DNA of 64,000 nucleotides. Origin: Chelativorans intermedius. Its GTDB lineage: Bacteria; Pseudomonadota; Alphaproteobacteria; Rhizobiales; Rhizobiaceae. The number at the start of each line of letters is the position of its first letter. The first letter of the stretch is position 1. Below the pieces are notes generated by a model. It did not search any database. It saw only the letters and a list, made by a program, of their open reading frames with translations, and had not been told where the DNA came from. The position numbers and the translations under genes are program-made. Location: the NCBI RefSeq assembly GCF_025398255.1, contig NZ_JAODNW010000001.1, positions 62,001 to 126,000 on the forward strand. The letters are read 5' to 3'. Positions 38,668 through 52,386 of the stretch are shown here, one piece after another.

Positions 38668-40314
38668 ATGACCATAAACCTTAAGAAGCCGGACATTACC
38701 GAGCTGAAGCCAAGGATCACCGTGTTCGGTGTCGGCGGCGGCGGCGGCAATGCCGTCAACAACATGATCACGGCGGGCCTCAACGGCGTCGAGTTCGTGG
38801 TTGCGAACACCGATGCCCAGGCGCTGACCACTTCCAAGGCCGAGCGGCTGATCCAGCTTGGCGCCTCGGTGACGGAGGGGCTCGGCGCAGGCTCGCAGCC
38901 CGAGGTGGGCCGCGCGGCGGCCGAGGAGTGCATCGACGAGATCCTGGATCATCTGTCGAACACCCATATGTGCTTCGTGACCGCCGGCATGGGCGGCGGC
39001 ACCGGCACCGGCGCTGCGCCCGTGGTGGCGCATGCGGCGCGCGAGAAGGGCATCCTCACCGTCGGCGTGGTCACCAAGCCGTTCCACTTCGAGGGGCAGC
39101 GGCGCATGAAGATTGCCGATGCGGGCATCGAGGAACTGCAGAAATGCGTCGATACCCTCATCGTCATTCCGAACCAGAACCTCTTCCGCATCGCCAACGA
39201 CAAGACCACCTTCGCCGATGCCTTTGCCATGGCCGATCAGGTGCTCTATTCCGGCGTGGCCTGCATCACCGACCTGATGGTCAAGGAAGGTCTCATCAAC
39301 CTCGACTTCGCCGACGTGCGCTCGGTGATGCGCGAGATGGGCAAGGCCATGATGGGCACGGGCGAGGCTTCCGGCGAAGGCCGCGCCATGGCGGCGGCCG
39401 AGGCGGCCATCGCCAACCCGCTGCTCGACGAGACCTCCATGAAGGGCGCCAAGGGCCTTCTCATCTCGATCACCGGCGGGCGCGACCTCACCCTGTTCGA
39501 GGTGGACGAGGCGGCAACGCGCATCCGCGAGGAGGTGGACCCGGAGGCCAACATCATTCTCGGCGCCACCTTCGACGAGGAGCTGGAGGGCGTCATTCGC
39601 GTCTCTGTGGTGGCCACCGGCATCGACAAGTCGGCCGCCGAGATCTCCGCGTCGCCCAGCACTCTGCGCCAGCCGCCGCGCCCCGGCCAGCCGCAGCCGC
39701 GGCCGGCCATGCAGGAGGTGCAGCGCGCCGAGCCGGTTCAGCCGCGCCCGCAGCCCATGCGCGAGGCGCCGTCTGCCACGGCCGGCGAGGATCCGGTGGC
39801 GGAGGCCATCCGCGCTGCCGAGCAGCGGCCCGTCCAGCCTCAGCCGCAGGATGACTTCCGCCCGCAGAGCCGGCTGTTCAAGCCGGCGCAGCCCGAGCCG
39901 CAGCCGCGGCCTGTCGAGGCCGTCCGTCCGCAGCCGGCGCCGCAGCCGCAGCCGGCCCCCGTGCAGCCGCGTATGCCGCGAGTGGAGGACTTCCCGCCGG
40001 TCGCGCAGGCCGAGATCGAGGCCGGCCGCCGCTCCGCGCCGGCGCCCGAACAGGAGGACCGCGGCCCCGTGGGCCTGCTCAAGCGGCTCACCCATGGCCT
40101 CTCGCGCCGCGAGGAGGGTGACGAGCACGCCGCCCGCCCGCCGGAGCCGCGCCTGCGCCAGCCCGAGCCGCGCCGCGCGGCAGCCGGCGATAGCCAGCTC
40201 TATGCGCCGCAGCGCGGGCAGCTTGACGAGCACGGCCGGGTGGCCCCGCAGCGTCCGATGCAGGAGGAAGATCAGCTCGAGATTCCTGCCTTCCTGAGAA
40301 GGCAGGCAAACTGA
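38668..40314 (+). CDS. ftsZ: FtsZ, tubulin-like division GTPase with long linker
   Basis: A 548-residue protein. The GTPase core (about 10-325) has [14 protein letters not shown] (20-33), the tubulin signature GGGTGTG (109-115) and [10 protein letters not shown]. Residues about 330-530 are a Pro/Gln/Arg-rich disordered linker, interrupted by a likely helix [18 protein letters not shown]. The C-terminal peptide [10 protein letters not shown] binds FtsA. E. coli FtsZ has 383 residues; the extra length is normal for Rhizobiales. A hairpin follows at 40342. Confidence 0.98.
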   Translation: MTINLKKPDITELKPRITVFGVGGGGGNAVNNMITAGLNGVEFVVANTDAQALTTSKAERLIQLGASVTEGLGAGSQPEVGRAAAEECIDEILDHLSNTHMCFVTAGMGGGTGTGAAPVVAHAAREKGILTVGVVTKPFHFEGQRRMKIADAGIEELQKCVDTLIVIPNQNLFRIANDKTTFADAFAMADQVLYSGVACITDLMVKEGLINLDFADVRSVMREMGKAMMGTGEASGEGRAMAAAEAAIANPLLDETSMKGAKGLLISITGGRDLTLFEVDEAATRIREEVDPEANIILGATFDEELEGVIRVSVVATGIDKSAAEISASPSTLRQPPRPGQPQPRPAMQEVQRAEPVQPRPQPMREAPSATAGEDPVAEAIRAAEQRPVQPQPQDDFRPQSRLFKPAQPEPQPRPVEAVRPQPAPQPQPAPVQPRMPRVEDFPPVAQAEIEAGRRSAPAPEQEDRGPVGLLKRLTHGLSRREEGDEHAARPPEPRLRQPEPRRAAAGDSQLYAPQRGQLDEHGRVAPQRPMQEEDQLEIPAFLRRQAN

Positions 40315-40341
40315 CATGCTCACGCATGATAACAGCCGGTA

Positions 40342-40369
40342 ACGAACGGGCGCTTAGGCGCCCGTTCGT
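40342..40369 (+). terminator. hairpin terminator after ftsZ
   Basis: A perfect 12-bp stem ACGAACGGGCGC / GCGCCCGTTCGT with loop TTAG begins 28 bp past the ftsZ stop. The following bases (gcttctgg) contain few T, so it may only weaken read-through into lpxC or stabilise the mRNA end. Confidence 0.6.
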
Positions 40370-40604
40370 GCTTCTGGAGATGTATATGGAAAACAATGTC
40401 TTAAAGTTGCTTTGCGAAACAGTTTAAGCGTAACACGGAGTAAGAAAGCGTGATTTGGCGCCGCCGTTCCGTGACATTATCTTGCGCCGCAAACGACTGC
40501 GGGGCGAAGGGCGTTAGAGGGGCTGGTCCTGCCGCGCAGCGTGAGCCGTTCATACCGTTGATGTTTGCCAGATTGACATGTGAGCGGCTCCAGGGGGCGG
40601 GATA

Positions 40605-41555
40605 ATGGGGATTGAATTGCTCGAGTACCAGACCACACTTAAATCGCGTTTTAGTCTTTCCGGCATCGGCGTTCACAGCGGAAAACCCGTTTCCATTCAC
40701 TTCTCCCCCGCGGAGGCCGATACGGGTGTCGTCTTCCAGCGCATCGACGAGGAGGCCTCGGGCAGGGAGATCCGCGCCTTGGCCGCGGAGGTGGGCGAGA
40801 CCGACCTTTGCACCGGGCTGGGCGATCCGTCGGGCGACCATGTCGCCACTGTCGAGCATCTGATGGCCGCGCTGTCGGGCATGGGTGTCGACAATGTCGC
40901 CATCGAGATCGACGGCAGCGAAGTGCCCATCATGGACGGCAGTGCCGCCGCCTTCGTCGAGGCGTTCCGCCAGGCGGGTATCGAGCAGCTTGCCGAGAAA
41001 CGCCGCTACATCCGCATCGTCAAGCCGGTGCGGATCGACATGGGCGGCTCGTGGGCCGAGTTCCAGCCCTACGAGGGCACCCGCTTCGAGATCGAGATCG
41101 ACTTCGACACGCCGGCCATCGGCCGCCAGGCGCTCTCCATCGACATGAGTGCCGATGTCTTTGCGCGCGAGGTGGCGCGCGCGCGCACCTTCGGCTTCAT
41201 CAAGGATGTGGAGCGGCTGTGGGCGGCGGGCTTCGCGCTCGGCTCCTCGCTGGAGAACTCCGTCGTCATCGGCGAGGACCACCGTGTCATCAACATGGAG
41301 GGGCTGCGCTACCCGGACGAGTTCGTCCGCCACAAGATGCTGGATGCGGTGGGCGACCTGGCGCTTGCGGGCGCCCGCTTCATCGGCTGCTTCCGCTCCT
41401 ATCGTGGCGGCCACCGGCTGAATGCCGCCGCGCTGCGGCACCTGCTCACGGACCGTTCGGCCTTCGAGATCGTCGAGACGACGCGGCGTGAGCGCGGGCG
41501 CGGGGCGGAGATGGTGGCGGTCAACGCGCCGGTCTACGCGCCCTGGGTGCTGTAG
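40605..41555 (+). CDS. lpxC: LpxC, UDP-3-O-acyl-GlcNAc deacetylase
   Basis: A 316-residue zinc enzyme and the committed step of lipid A synthesis. Zinc ligands are His85 (VEHLMAAL), His243 and Asp247 (RHKMLDAVGDL); the general base region EVPIMDGSAAAFVEA and SFRSYRGGH-like RSYRGGHRLN are present. The ATG at 40605 gives the usual MGIxLLxYQTTLKSR front. The 290-bp gap from ftsZ holds a hairpin and probably its own promoter. Confidence 0.97.
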   Translation: MGIELLEYQTTLKSRFSLSGIGVHSGKPVSIHFSPAEADTGVVFQRIDEEASGREIRALAAEVGETDLCTGLGDPSGDHVATVEHLMAALSGMGVDNVAIEIDGSEVPIMDGSAAAFVEAFRQAGIEQLAEKRRYIRIVKPVRIDMGGSWAEFQPYEGTRFEIEIDFDTPAIGRQALSIDMSADVFAREVARARTFGFIKDVERLWAAGFALGSSLENSVVIGEDHRVINMEGLRYPDEFVRHKMLDAVGDLALAGARFIGCFRSYRGGHRLNAAALRHLLTDRSAFEIVETTRRERGRGAEMVAVNAPVYAPWVL

Positions 41556-41692
41556 GGATCGGCCGCCCCGCCACCGCACTGCCACAAAAATGTGCCATTG
41601 CGCGCCGATAGCGTTGCTGCGCGCGGCCTTTTTGCTTTATGAGTGCCGTGCGCTTTCACTTGTCTTGCAAACGCCGGAGGGGCGATCCGCGA

Positions 41693-42559
41693 ATGACCAA
41701 TAGACGCGCTGCCAGAACCAGTCGCCGGCCCGGCTTCGTCACGTTGGCGGTGGCCGTCATGGCCGCGCCGCTTCTCCTGGCCGGCTGCAACGCGGAGAAG
41801 GACCTCGACCTGTCGGCCTATGTCGAGCAGACCGATCCCGCCGATGTGCTCTACAATCAGGCGCTCGCCAATCTGGAAGCGGGCCGGATGAAGGAGGCCA
41901 TCGCCAAGTTCGAGGCGATCGACCGGCAGCATCCCTATTCGGAGTTCGCCCGCAAGGCGCTCTTGATGAACACCTTCGCCAACTACCGGCAGGGCAGCTA
42001 CACCGAAGCCATCAACAATGGCGAGCGCTACCTCACCCTTTATCCCACCAGCGACGACGCCGCCTATGCGCAGTATCTGGTGGGCCTCAGCCATTTCCGC
42101 CAGATTCGCGAGGTGACGCAGGATCAGCGCGAGGCGCGCCGCACCATAGAGGCGATGGAGCAGGTGGTTCAGCGCTGGCCCGAATCGGAATACGCGCCCG
42201 ACGCGCAGGCGAAGATCCGCTTCGCGCGCGACCAGATCGCCGGCAAGGAGATGCAGATCGGCCGCTACTATCTGGAGCGGCGCGAGTACATCGCCGCCAT
42301 CCGCCGCTTCCGCGGCGTGGTGGAGAACTATCCCGATACCCGCCACGTCGAGGAGGCGCTGGCCCGACTCACCGAGGCTTACTATGCCATGGGCGTCGTC
42401 TCCGAGGCACAGACGGCCGCCGCCGTGCTGGGGCACAATTTCCCGGAGAGCGACTGGTACAAGGATGCCTATGCGCTTCTGCAGTCGGGCGGGCTGGAAC
42501 CGCGCGAGGACACCGGCTCATGGATTTCCAAGGCGGCATCCGTGATCACCGGAAGCTGA
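41693..42559 (+). CDS. bamD: BamD, outer-membrane assembly lipoprotein
   Basis: A 288-residue TPR lipoprotein. The signal ends [10 protein letters not shown] with Cys32 in the lipobox. TPR-like repeats run from about 48 to 250 ([40 protein letters not shown]). BamD is the essential partner of BamA in inserting beta-barrel proteins. The ATG at 41693 was chosen because an upstream one at 41639 would put 18 non-conserved residues before the signal peptide. recN follows after 13 bp. Confidence 0.95.
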   Translation: MTNRRAARTSRRPGFVTLAVAVMAAPLLLAGCNAEKDLDLSAYVEQTDPADVLYNQALANLEAGRMKEAIAKFEAIDRQHPYSEFARKALLMNTFANYRQGSYTEAINNGERYLTLYPTSDDAAYAQYLVGLSHFRQIREVTQDQREARRTIEAMEQVVQRWPESEYAPDAQAKIRFARDQIAGKEMQIGRYYLERREYIAAIRRFRGVVENYPDTRHVEEALARLTEAYYAMGVVSEAQTAAAVLGHNFPESDWYKDAYALLQSGGLEPREDTGSWISKAASVITGS

Positions 42560-42572
42560 CGACAGGCCGCAG

Positions 42573-46899
<4,327 letters not shown>

Positions 46900-47027
46900 A
46901 GCGCGCCGGGCCGGGCCGGAAAATGGCCGCTGGCGGTTCAGCCATCGCCTTTGCTTCACCTTTGGCTCAACGAAATTCATGTGACTGGTCAGCCTTGCTG
47001 ACCTATGCTGGTGGCAGGAGGTTTCCC

Positions 47028-47741
47028 ATGTCCGCCCATTCCTACGCCGCGCAGCGCCCGGGGGATGAATTTCTGCAGGGTGCACGAGCCAGCTTTCCCG
47101 TCGTGGTGGCCGCCGCGCCCTTCGGTCTTCTGTTCGGCACGCTGGCGATGGAGAACGGCTTTACCATCTTCGAAGCGGTCTTCATGAGCGCCACCATTTA
47201 TGCCGGCGCCAGCCAGATGGTGGGCATCGACCTGTTCGGCGCCCGGATTGCGCCGTGGATGGTCGTGCTGTCCATCTTCGCGGTCAATTTCCGTCACGTG
47301 CTCTACTCGGCCACCATCGGCCGTCACATTGCACACTGGACGCCGCTGCAGCGTTTCGTCGGGTTCTTCTTCCTTGTGGACCCGCAATTCGCCGAGGCCG
47401 AGAAGAGGGTGGAGCGCGGGCAGCGCATCGGCTTTGCCTGGTATATGGGCCTCGGCCTGCCGATCTATGTCTGCTGGGTCGCGGAAGCGTGGCTGGGCGC
47501 GCTCTTCGGCCGCCTCATCCCCGATCCGCACGCGCTGGGGCTCGACTTCCTGCTGCCCATCTATTTCCTCGGCCTTGTCATGAGCTTCCGCAAGCGCCCC
47601 CTGTGGCTGCCCGTCGTGGGTGTCAGTGCGCTGGCCTCCATCCTGGCCTACAAGACGGTGGGCTCTCCCTGGCACGTCTCAATCGGCGCGCTCGCGGGCG
47701 TTGCCCTCGGCGCCTTGCTGCCGCCGCGGGAGGCGGAGTGA
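47028..47741 (+). CDS. azlC: AzlC-family branched-chain amino acid exporter, large subunit
   Basis: A 237-residue membrane protein with about five to six helices. Marks are AAPFGLLFGTLAMENGFTIF, ATIYAGASQMVGIDLFG, the NFRHVLYSATIGRH loop and a WVAEAWLGALFG helix. AzlC and AzlD form a two-part exporter for branched-chain amino acids or related compounds. AGGAGGT precedes the ATG. The stop overlaps the azlD start by one base. Confidence 0.92.
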   Translation: MSAHSYAAQRPGDEFLQGARASFPVVVAAAPFGLLFGTLAMENGFTIFEAVFMSATIYAGASQMVGIDLFGARIAPWMVVLSIFAVNFRHVLYSATIGRHIAHWTPLQRFVGFFFLVDPQFAEAEKRVERGQRIGFAWYMGLGLPIYVCWVAEAWLGALFGRLIPDPHALGLDFLLPIYFLGLVMSFRKRPLWLPVVGVSALASILAYKTVGSPWHVSIGALAGVALGALLPPREAE

Positions 47742-48040
47742 TGAGCACCACCTTCTGGATCATCGTCGCCGGTGCCGTGCTCACCTATCTGACGCGCGCC
47801 GGCGGGCATCTGGTCCTTTCCCGCTTCGAGCGCATTCATCCGCGGGTGGAAGCCGGGCTCAATGCCGTTCCGGCGGCGGTGCTGACGACGCTGGTGGCCC
47901 CGGCCGCCATGGAAGGCGGGCCGGCCGAGCTCGCCGCGCTCGCCACGGCGGCTGTGATCGTGCTGTGGGGCGGCGGCATGATGCCCATGTTTCTCACCGC
48001 CGCGGCGGTGCTGATCCTTCTGCGCCACCTTCTCGCATAG
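47741..48040 (+). CDS. azlD: AzlD-family small exporter subunit
   Basis: A 99-residue membrane protein with three to four helices; the start FWIIVAGAVLTYLTRAGGHL and the middle LNAVPAAVLTTLVAP are AzlD marks. It is translationally coupled to azlC (TGATG). It ends one base before the stop of the convergent M24 peptidase gene. Confidence 0.92.
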   Translation: MSTTFWIIVAGAVLTYLTRAGGHLVLSRFERIHPRVEAGLNAVPAAVLTTLVAPAAMEGGPAELAALATAAVIVLWGGGMMPMFLTAAAVLILLRHLLA

Positions 48041-48041
48041 G

Positions 48042-49868
48042 CTACAGCGGCGCCGTCGCGGCGCGCAGCCAGGCCGCCGTGTCCCCTTCCACCAGGGGCG
48101 TGATCTCTTCCAGAACGCGGGCGTGATAGGCGTTCAGCCAGTCTCTCTCTGCATCCGTCAGCAGGCCCGGCACGACCAGCCGCCGGTCGATCGGCGCGAG
48201 GGTGAGCGTCTCGAAGCCGTGCATGGCCACGTCGCCGCCGGGCACGGGCTCGGGCGGCGTGACGACGATCAGATTTTCGATGCGGATTCCATAGTGCCCG
48301 GCCCGGTAGTAGCCCGGCTCGTTGGACAGGATCATGCCGGTGCGCAGCGTCTCCATGCCCGTTCTGGCGATACGCTGCGGCCCCTCGTGCACGGAGAGAT
48401 AGGAGCCCACGCCGTGGCCCGTGCCGTGGCCATAGTCGAGGCCGGCCTGCCACAGGGCATGGCGGGCGAAGGCGTCGATGTCCACGCCACGCGTGCCCTC
48501 GGGGAAGCGCAGCATGGAAATGGCGATCATGCCCTTGAGCACGCGGGTGAAACGGTCCTTCATCTCCAGGGACGGTTCGCCCAGCGCAACGGTGCGCGTC
48601 ACATCCGTCGTGCCGTCCTCGAACTGGGCGCCGGAATCGACCAACAGCAGCTCGCCACGGGCAAGCTTTCGGTTGGTCTTCTCCGTCACCCGGTAGTGGA
48701 TGATCGCCCCGTTGGGCCCGGCGCCCGAGATGGTGTCGAAGGAGATGTCGCGCAGCGGCATCTGCGCCTCCTGCCCGGCGCGCCGCCGGCATTCCTCCAG
48801 ATGCCTGACGACGGCGATCTCGTCGAGGTTCTCGGGGGTCTGCCCGTCAAGCCAGGCAAGGAAGCGGGCGAGGGCGGCACCGTCGCGCAGATGGGCGGCG
48901 CGGGCGCCCTTGAGTTCCGCCTCGTTTTTCATGGCGCGGGGCAGGGCGGCAGGATCGGCGAACGGGACCACCGCGCCGCCGGCTTCCTCCACCACGAGGC
49001 GCAGCTTCTCCGCGGCATGCGCCTCGTCGAGGCCCACCCTGGCACCGCTGCGGGCCAGGTTTGCCAGCACGGGCTCCAGCTCCTCGGGCGCGTGAAGCGC
49101 TGCCAGCGCGCGCAGATGGTCTTCCGTCTCCCCGGACAGCTTTTCGGCAGCCATGAAGACGCGCGGGCGCTCCGCCGCCGAGAGAATGGCAAAGCCCAGC
49201 GCCAGCGGCGTGTGCGGCACGTCGTTGCCGCGGATGTTGAACGCCCAGGCAAGCGAGGAGGGGTCGGTGAGCACGGTGTGGTCGATGTCGCGCTCCCGCA
49301 GCCGCTCCGCGAGGCGGGAGAGCTTGTCGCCCGCCGTCTCCCCCGCATAGACAAGCGGATGAACGCGCACCGGCTTCATGGGCGGGGCGGGGCGGTCTTC
49401 CCATATGGCATCCACCGGATTGCGCTCAAGCGGCACCGCCTGCGCCCCCGGCTTCTCCAATGCCTCGCGCAGGGCACGGATCTCGCCCACCGTGTGCAGC
49501 CACGGGTCGAAGCCGATGCGCGCGCCCCTGGAAAGGTTCGCCTTCATCCAGGCGCGCGGCGGGTTGTCGATCAGGCTCTCGATCTCGAAGAGGGCGGGGT
49601 CCGTCTGCACGCGTGCCTGAAGGGTATAGCGCCCATCGACGAACAGGAGGGCCTTGTCCCGCAGGACGAGCGCCATCCCGGCGGAGCCGGTGAAGCCGGT
49701 GAGCCAGGCAAGCCGCTCCGCGCACGGCGGCACATATTCGCCCTGATGTTCATCGCTGCGCGGCACCAGCACACCGTCGAGACCGGCCTCGGCCATAAGG
49801 GCGCGCAGCCGCGCCATGCGCGGTGCAGCCTGTGCAGGATCGGCGGTGCTTTCAAAGGACTGGAACAT
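48042..49868 (-). CDS. Xaa-Pro aminopeptidase-like M24 metallopeptidase (APP1 type)
   Basis: A 608-residue protein with two creatinase N-like domains and a C-terminal pita-bread domain, the length of eukaryotic-type aminopeptidase P1. Metal ligands are Asp411 and Asp422 (LLLVDSGAQFEDGTTDVT), His485 (HGTGHGVGSY), Glu517 (LSNEPGYY) and Glu531 (IRIENL). It would remove N-terminal residues before proline using two Mn ions. The ATG at 49868 has GGAGTG upstream and removes 20 extra residues. No signal peptide. Confidence 0.93.
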   Translation of the reverse strand: MFQSFESTADPAQAAPRMARLRALMAEAGLDGVLVPRSDEHQGEYVPPCAERLAWLTGFTGSAGMALVLRDKALLFVDGRYTLQARVQTDPALFEIESLIDNPPRAWMKANLSRGARIGFDPWLHTVGEIRALREALEKPGAQAVPLERNPVDAIWEDRPAPPMKPVRVHPLVYAGETAGDKLSRLAERLRERDIDHTVLTDPSSLAWAFNIRGNDVPHTPLALGFAILSAAERPRVFMAAEKLSGETEDHLRALAALHAPEELEPVLANLARSGARVGLDEAHAAEKLRLVVEEAGGAVVPFADPAALPRAMKNEAELKGARAAHLRDGAALARFLAWLDGQTPENLDEIAVVRHLEECRRRAGQEAQMPLRDISFDTISGAGPNGAIIHYRVTEKTNRKLARGELLLVDSGAQFEDGTTDVTRTVALGEPSLEMKDRFTRVLKGMIAISMLRFPEGTRGVDIDAFARHALWQAGLDYGHGTGHGVGSYLSVHEGPQRIARTGMETLRTGMILSNEPGYYRAGHYGIRIENLIVVTPPEPVPGGDVAMHGFETLTLAPIDRRLVVPGLLTDAERDWLNAYHARVLEEITPLVEGDTAAWLRAATAPL

Positions 49869-49960
49869 GGAACACTCCGGCTCGTCTGGCGGGGCCGCGA
49901 CCCTAGACCGCTCTGCCGGTGCAGGCAATGCGGTGGTGTCGGCTTGGCGGGTGCTTCATA

Positions 49961-49975
49961 TGCTGCAGTGCGGCA
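49961..49975. promoter_or_regulatory. TGCTGC-AGT-GCGGCA near-palindrome upstream of a small gene
   Basis: It matches the palindrome at 7800-7814 in 12 of 15 positions, and flanking TA is also shared. It lies about 125 bp before the small gene at 50100. It is a one-mismatch CTGC-N3-GCAG site. Confidence 0.35.
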
Positions 49976-50099
49976 TGGCATTCGCACATGCAAAAAGCGA
50001 ATGGCTGGCATGCGCAATCAGCGCTGGTCGGAAAGGGCAGGGATGCTTACCTGTTGTGGCGTGGAGGACGGATTTTCGGTTGTGAAAAGGAGACTTCAC

Positions 50100-50279
50100 A
50101 TGGCACGGGCGAAGAGAGGATTTTTCCGCAACGCGATGGACGCGCTGATGGCCGCGCGCGAGCGGCAGGTGAGCCGCTATGTCAACGGCGCGCTTCTGAT
50201 GCTCGACGACGAGACGCTGAAGGCGCACGGCTACACCCGCGAGGAACTGCGCCGGAAGGGCACTGCCTACATGTACTGA
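50100..50279 (+). CDS. small basic protein of unknown function
   Basis: A 59-residue protein: MARAKRGFFRNAMDALMAAR, then RQVSRYVNGALLMLDDETLK and AHGYTREELRRKGTAYMY. The front is basic and helical; the LDDETLKAHGYTREEL segment recalls the short DUF1127-like proteins of alphaproteobacteria, in which a similar LSDxxLxxxGxxRxxL motif occurs, but I cannot place it firmly. Ribosome site AAGGAG at 7 bases from the ATG and a strong terminator at 50312 show that it is a real single-gene unit. A palindrome upstream is shared with the small peptide gene at 7643. Confidence 0.8.
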   Translation: MARAKRGFFRNAMDALMAARERQVSRYVNGALLMLDDETLKAHGYTREELRRKGTAYMY

Positions 50280-50311
50280 GGCATCGGCCGCGCGGCTAGA
50301 GACAGACAGAG

Positions 50312-50343
50312 GCGGTCGCGGTGGCGGCCGCTTTTCTTGTTTT
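50312..50343 (+). terminator. rho-independent terminator after the small basic protein gene
   Basis: GCGGTCGC (50312-50319) pairs with GCGGCCGC (50324-50331) with one G-U pair and a GGTG loop, followed by TTTTCTTGTTTT. It touches the end of the convergent prmA gene. Confidence 0.8.
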
Positions 50344-51215
50344 CAGCGCTTGAGGTGCAGCGTCACCCATCCCTCGCGGTGGATCGTTGCCACCTGGCGG
50401 AAACGCTGGCCGGCATAGGCGGCGATGACGGCGCGTCGCTGGCGCTCCAGAATGCCGGACAGGATGAGCGAGCCGCCGGGCGCCAGATGATGGGCCATGC
50501 CCGGCGCCAGCTGCATCAAGGGGCGGGCGAGGATGTTGGCGACGATCAGGTCGAAGGGTCCCCGTTCGGCGAACGCCCTGTGCCGGAAGCCGGTGGCCGT
50601 GAGCACCTCTACCCAGCGTGAGACCGCGTTCAGCCGCACATTGGCCCGCGCCACCCTGGTGGCCGTGGCGTCGATGTCCGTTGCCAGAATGGGAATGCGC
50701 CGCAGCCTGGCCAGGGCAATGGCGAGCACGGCGCTGCCGGTGCCCAGATCGAGCGCGTTTGCCGGGTGCTCGCGATGGGCGAGCCGGCCGATCATCTCCA
50801 GACAACCTGCCGTCGTGCCGTGATGGCCGGTTCCGAAGGCAAGCCCCGCCTCGATCTCGATGGCGATTTCTCCGGGGCGGGCGCGGCCGCGATCATGGGC
50901 GCCGTGAACGAAGAAGCGTCCGGCGCGCACGGCGTGAAGGCCCTGCAGTGCGTGCGTCACCCAGTCGATGTCCGGCAGCTGCTCCTCGTGGATCTCCGGG
51001 GCCTGCGGCAGGGTGTCGAGCACCGCCTGCATACGCGCCCTGACGGATTCGCCGTTCTCGCTCGCGTAAACGGAAACCTCGTGAAGCTCGCGTGCTTCGT
51101 CGATCTCGACGATGGACAGCGCCAGCCCGTCATCCTCGAAAGCGCGGTCGAAAAGATCGTATATGCGGGAGGCAGGCGCCCGCGGCGCCTGAAGGAAGAG
51201 ACGGGTCTGGACCAT
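50343..51215 (-). CDS. prmA: ribosomal protein L11 methyltransferase PrmA
   Basis: A 290-residue enzyme that trimethylates L11. The N-terminal L11-binding domain (about 1-60) is followed by the methyltransferase domain with [15 protein letters not shown] (126-140), motif [15 protein letters not shown] (154-167) and [12 protein letters not shown]. Alphaproteobacterial PrmA of this length is usual. It lies 25 bp after the SCO1-like gene on the same strand and probably shares its transcript. Confidence 0.95.
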   Translation of the reverse strand: MVQTRLFLQAPRAPASRIYDLFDRAFEDDGLALSIVEIDEARELHEVSVYASENGESVRARMQAVLDTLPQAPEIHEEQLPDIDWVTHALQGLHAVRAGRFFVHGAHDRGRARPGEIAIEIEAGLAFGTGHHGTTAGCLEMIGRLAHREHPANALDLGTGSAVLAIALARLRRIPILATDIDATATRVARANVRLNAVSRWVEVLTATGFRHRAFAERGPFDLIVANILARPLMQLAPGMAHHLAPGGSLILSGILERQRRAVIAAYAGQRFRQVATIHREGWVTLHLKR

Positions 51216-51240
51216 CGGATTGCCGGAAAGGGTGGTTGGA

Positions 51241-51819
51241 TCAGCCTTCCTTTAACAGCCGCCGCAACTTCGCGATAGCCGTATCCGGGTTCTCCTGATA
51301 GGCAATCGTGCCGAAAAAAGCGCCGTTCCTGTCGAGCAGCATGACAGAGGCGGTGTGGTCCATGGTGTAGTCGCCGCCCTCCAGCTCCACCTTGCGGGCA
51401 TAGATGCGGTAGGACCGGACCATCTCCATCACTTTTTCCGGCTCTCCTGTAATGCCCGTGATGCGCTTCGAGACGTTGCCGAGATAGGTCTTCATCACCT
51501 GCGGCGTGTCGCGTTCCGGATCGACGGTGACAAAATAGGCGCGCAGTGCTTCGCCGCTCTCGCCGAGTGCCTCGATCCAGCCATCCAGCTCGTACAGCGT
51601 GGTGGGGCAAACCTCGGGACAGTGGGTAAAGCCGAAGAAGACGGCTGTCGGCGCCCCCCTAAACGCCGCCTGGGTGATCGTCTCGCCATTGTGATCGACA
51701 AGCTCGAACGGGGCGCCGAAAGCGCCGGCTACGCTCCTGTCGCGATACCACTGGAAGGTCATCAGCCCGACGGCGACCACCATCAGGGCAAGAATGCCGA
51801 CAAGAAGAGAGCGCATCAT
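51241..51819 (-). CDS. SCO1/SenC-family copper-binding thioredoxin-like protein
   Basis: A 192-residue membrane-anchored protein: helix about 4-22, then a thioredoxin fold. Copper ligands Cys67 and Cys71 in [10 protein letters not shown] and His155 in YTMDHTASV are all present. SCO proteins deliver copper to the CuA centre of cytochrome c oxidase subunit II, or act as redox factors. Two ATG codons (51819 and 51816) are in line. A short membrane frame precedes it by 21 bp and prmA follows. Confidence 0.94.
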   Translation of the reverse strand: MMRSLLVGILALMVVAVGLMTFQWYRDRSVAGAFGAPFELVDHNGETITQAAFRGAPTAVFFGFTHCPEVCPTTLYELDGWIEALGESGEALRAYFVTVDPERDTPQVMKTYLGNVSKRITGITGEPEKVMEMVRSYRIYARKVELEGGDYTMDHTASVMLLDRNGAFFGTIAYQENPDTAIAKLRRLLKEG

Positions 51820-51840
51820 GAAGAATCACCGTCACCGGAA

Positions 51841-51999
51841 TCACAGGCACCAGGCAAGCCCGGCCTGGGCCAGCGAGATGAACATCGCCACCCCGTTCTC
51901 CATCCACAGCGCAAATCCGAGCCCGGCAAGCGCCGCCAGAAGCATGGCGAAAGCGCTGACGGCAAGAAGGCGCTGAAGGCTGTCCGGGGCCGGTTTCAT
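51841..51999 (-). CDS. 52-residue two-helix membrane peptide upstream of the SCO1-like gene
   Basis: The frame reads MKPAPDSLQRLLAVSAFAML, then LAALAGLGFALWMENGVAMF and ISLAQAGLAWCL. It has one long or two short hydrophobic helices (about 11-31 and 38-51). There is only a weak ribosome site before the ATG at 51999. It ends 21 bp before the SCO1-like gene on the same strand, so it may be its operon partner. The function is unknown; a role in oxidase or copper-protein assembly would be inference from position alone. Confidence 0.5.
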   Translation of the reverse strand: MKPAPDSLQRLLAVSAFAMLLAALAGLGFALWMENGVAMFISLAQAGLAWCL

Positions 52000-52386
52000 G
52001 ACCGAAGAATAATCGCTTGCGTTCGCGATGGAAAGGAAGAAGCAAACTGCCGCCGGGCCGTATTCGGATGCCGCCGGGTGGCGGTGCCAAGTCTGCGACG
52101 TTCCGGCGGTCGCTGGAAATGCGGGCTATATTGTGTTAACCGCGACCCCTTCCAGGCTGTCTACCTCTCGTTTCGCGGAAACGGTCGCGAGGTATCGCGT
52201 GGCGGCTTGTTTGCCGATTCCAGCGCGCGATTTACCTTCTCGCAACGCAGAAGTCTTGCGTGCAACCGCGTTTAGAAATGTACTCGCGTATAGAGTGTAT
52301 TGACTTTGTGCCTGCTTATGAACCAAATAAGGCGGGCTTGGCTCGGCGCATGGTGCGCCGGGGTAACGAGGTTTGGGGGCGGATGG
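52000..52386. other. 390-bp gene-free region before the unknown protein gene
   Basis: No convincing gene. It contains a nested inverted repeat: TACCTC (52162-52167) with GAGGTA (52189-52194) around CGTTTC-GCG-GAAACG (52169-52183). The part from 52260 to 52320 is AT-rich and probably holds the promoter of the gene at 52387 and of the divergent SCO1 unit, but I cannot fix -10 and -35 boxes. Confidence 0.5.

Noticed and set aside
38482-40323. 613-codon open frame antisense to ftsZ
   Set aside because: It is low in complexity (Arg, Leu, Gly, His repeats) and arises from the Pro/Gln linker codons read backwards.
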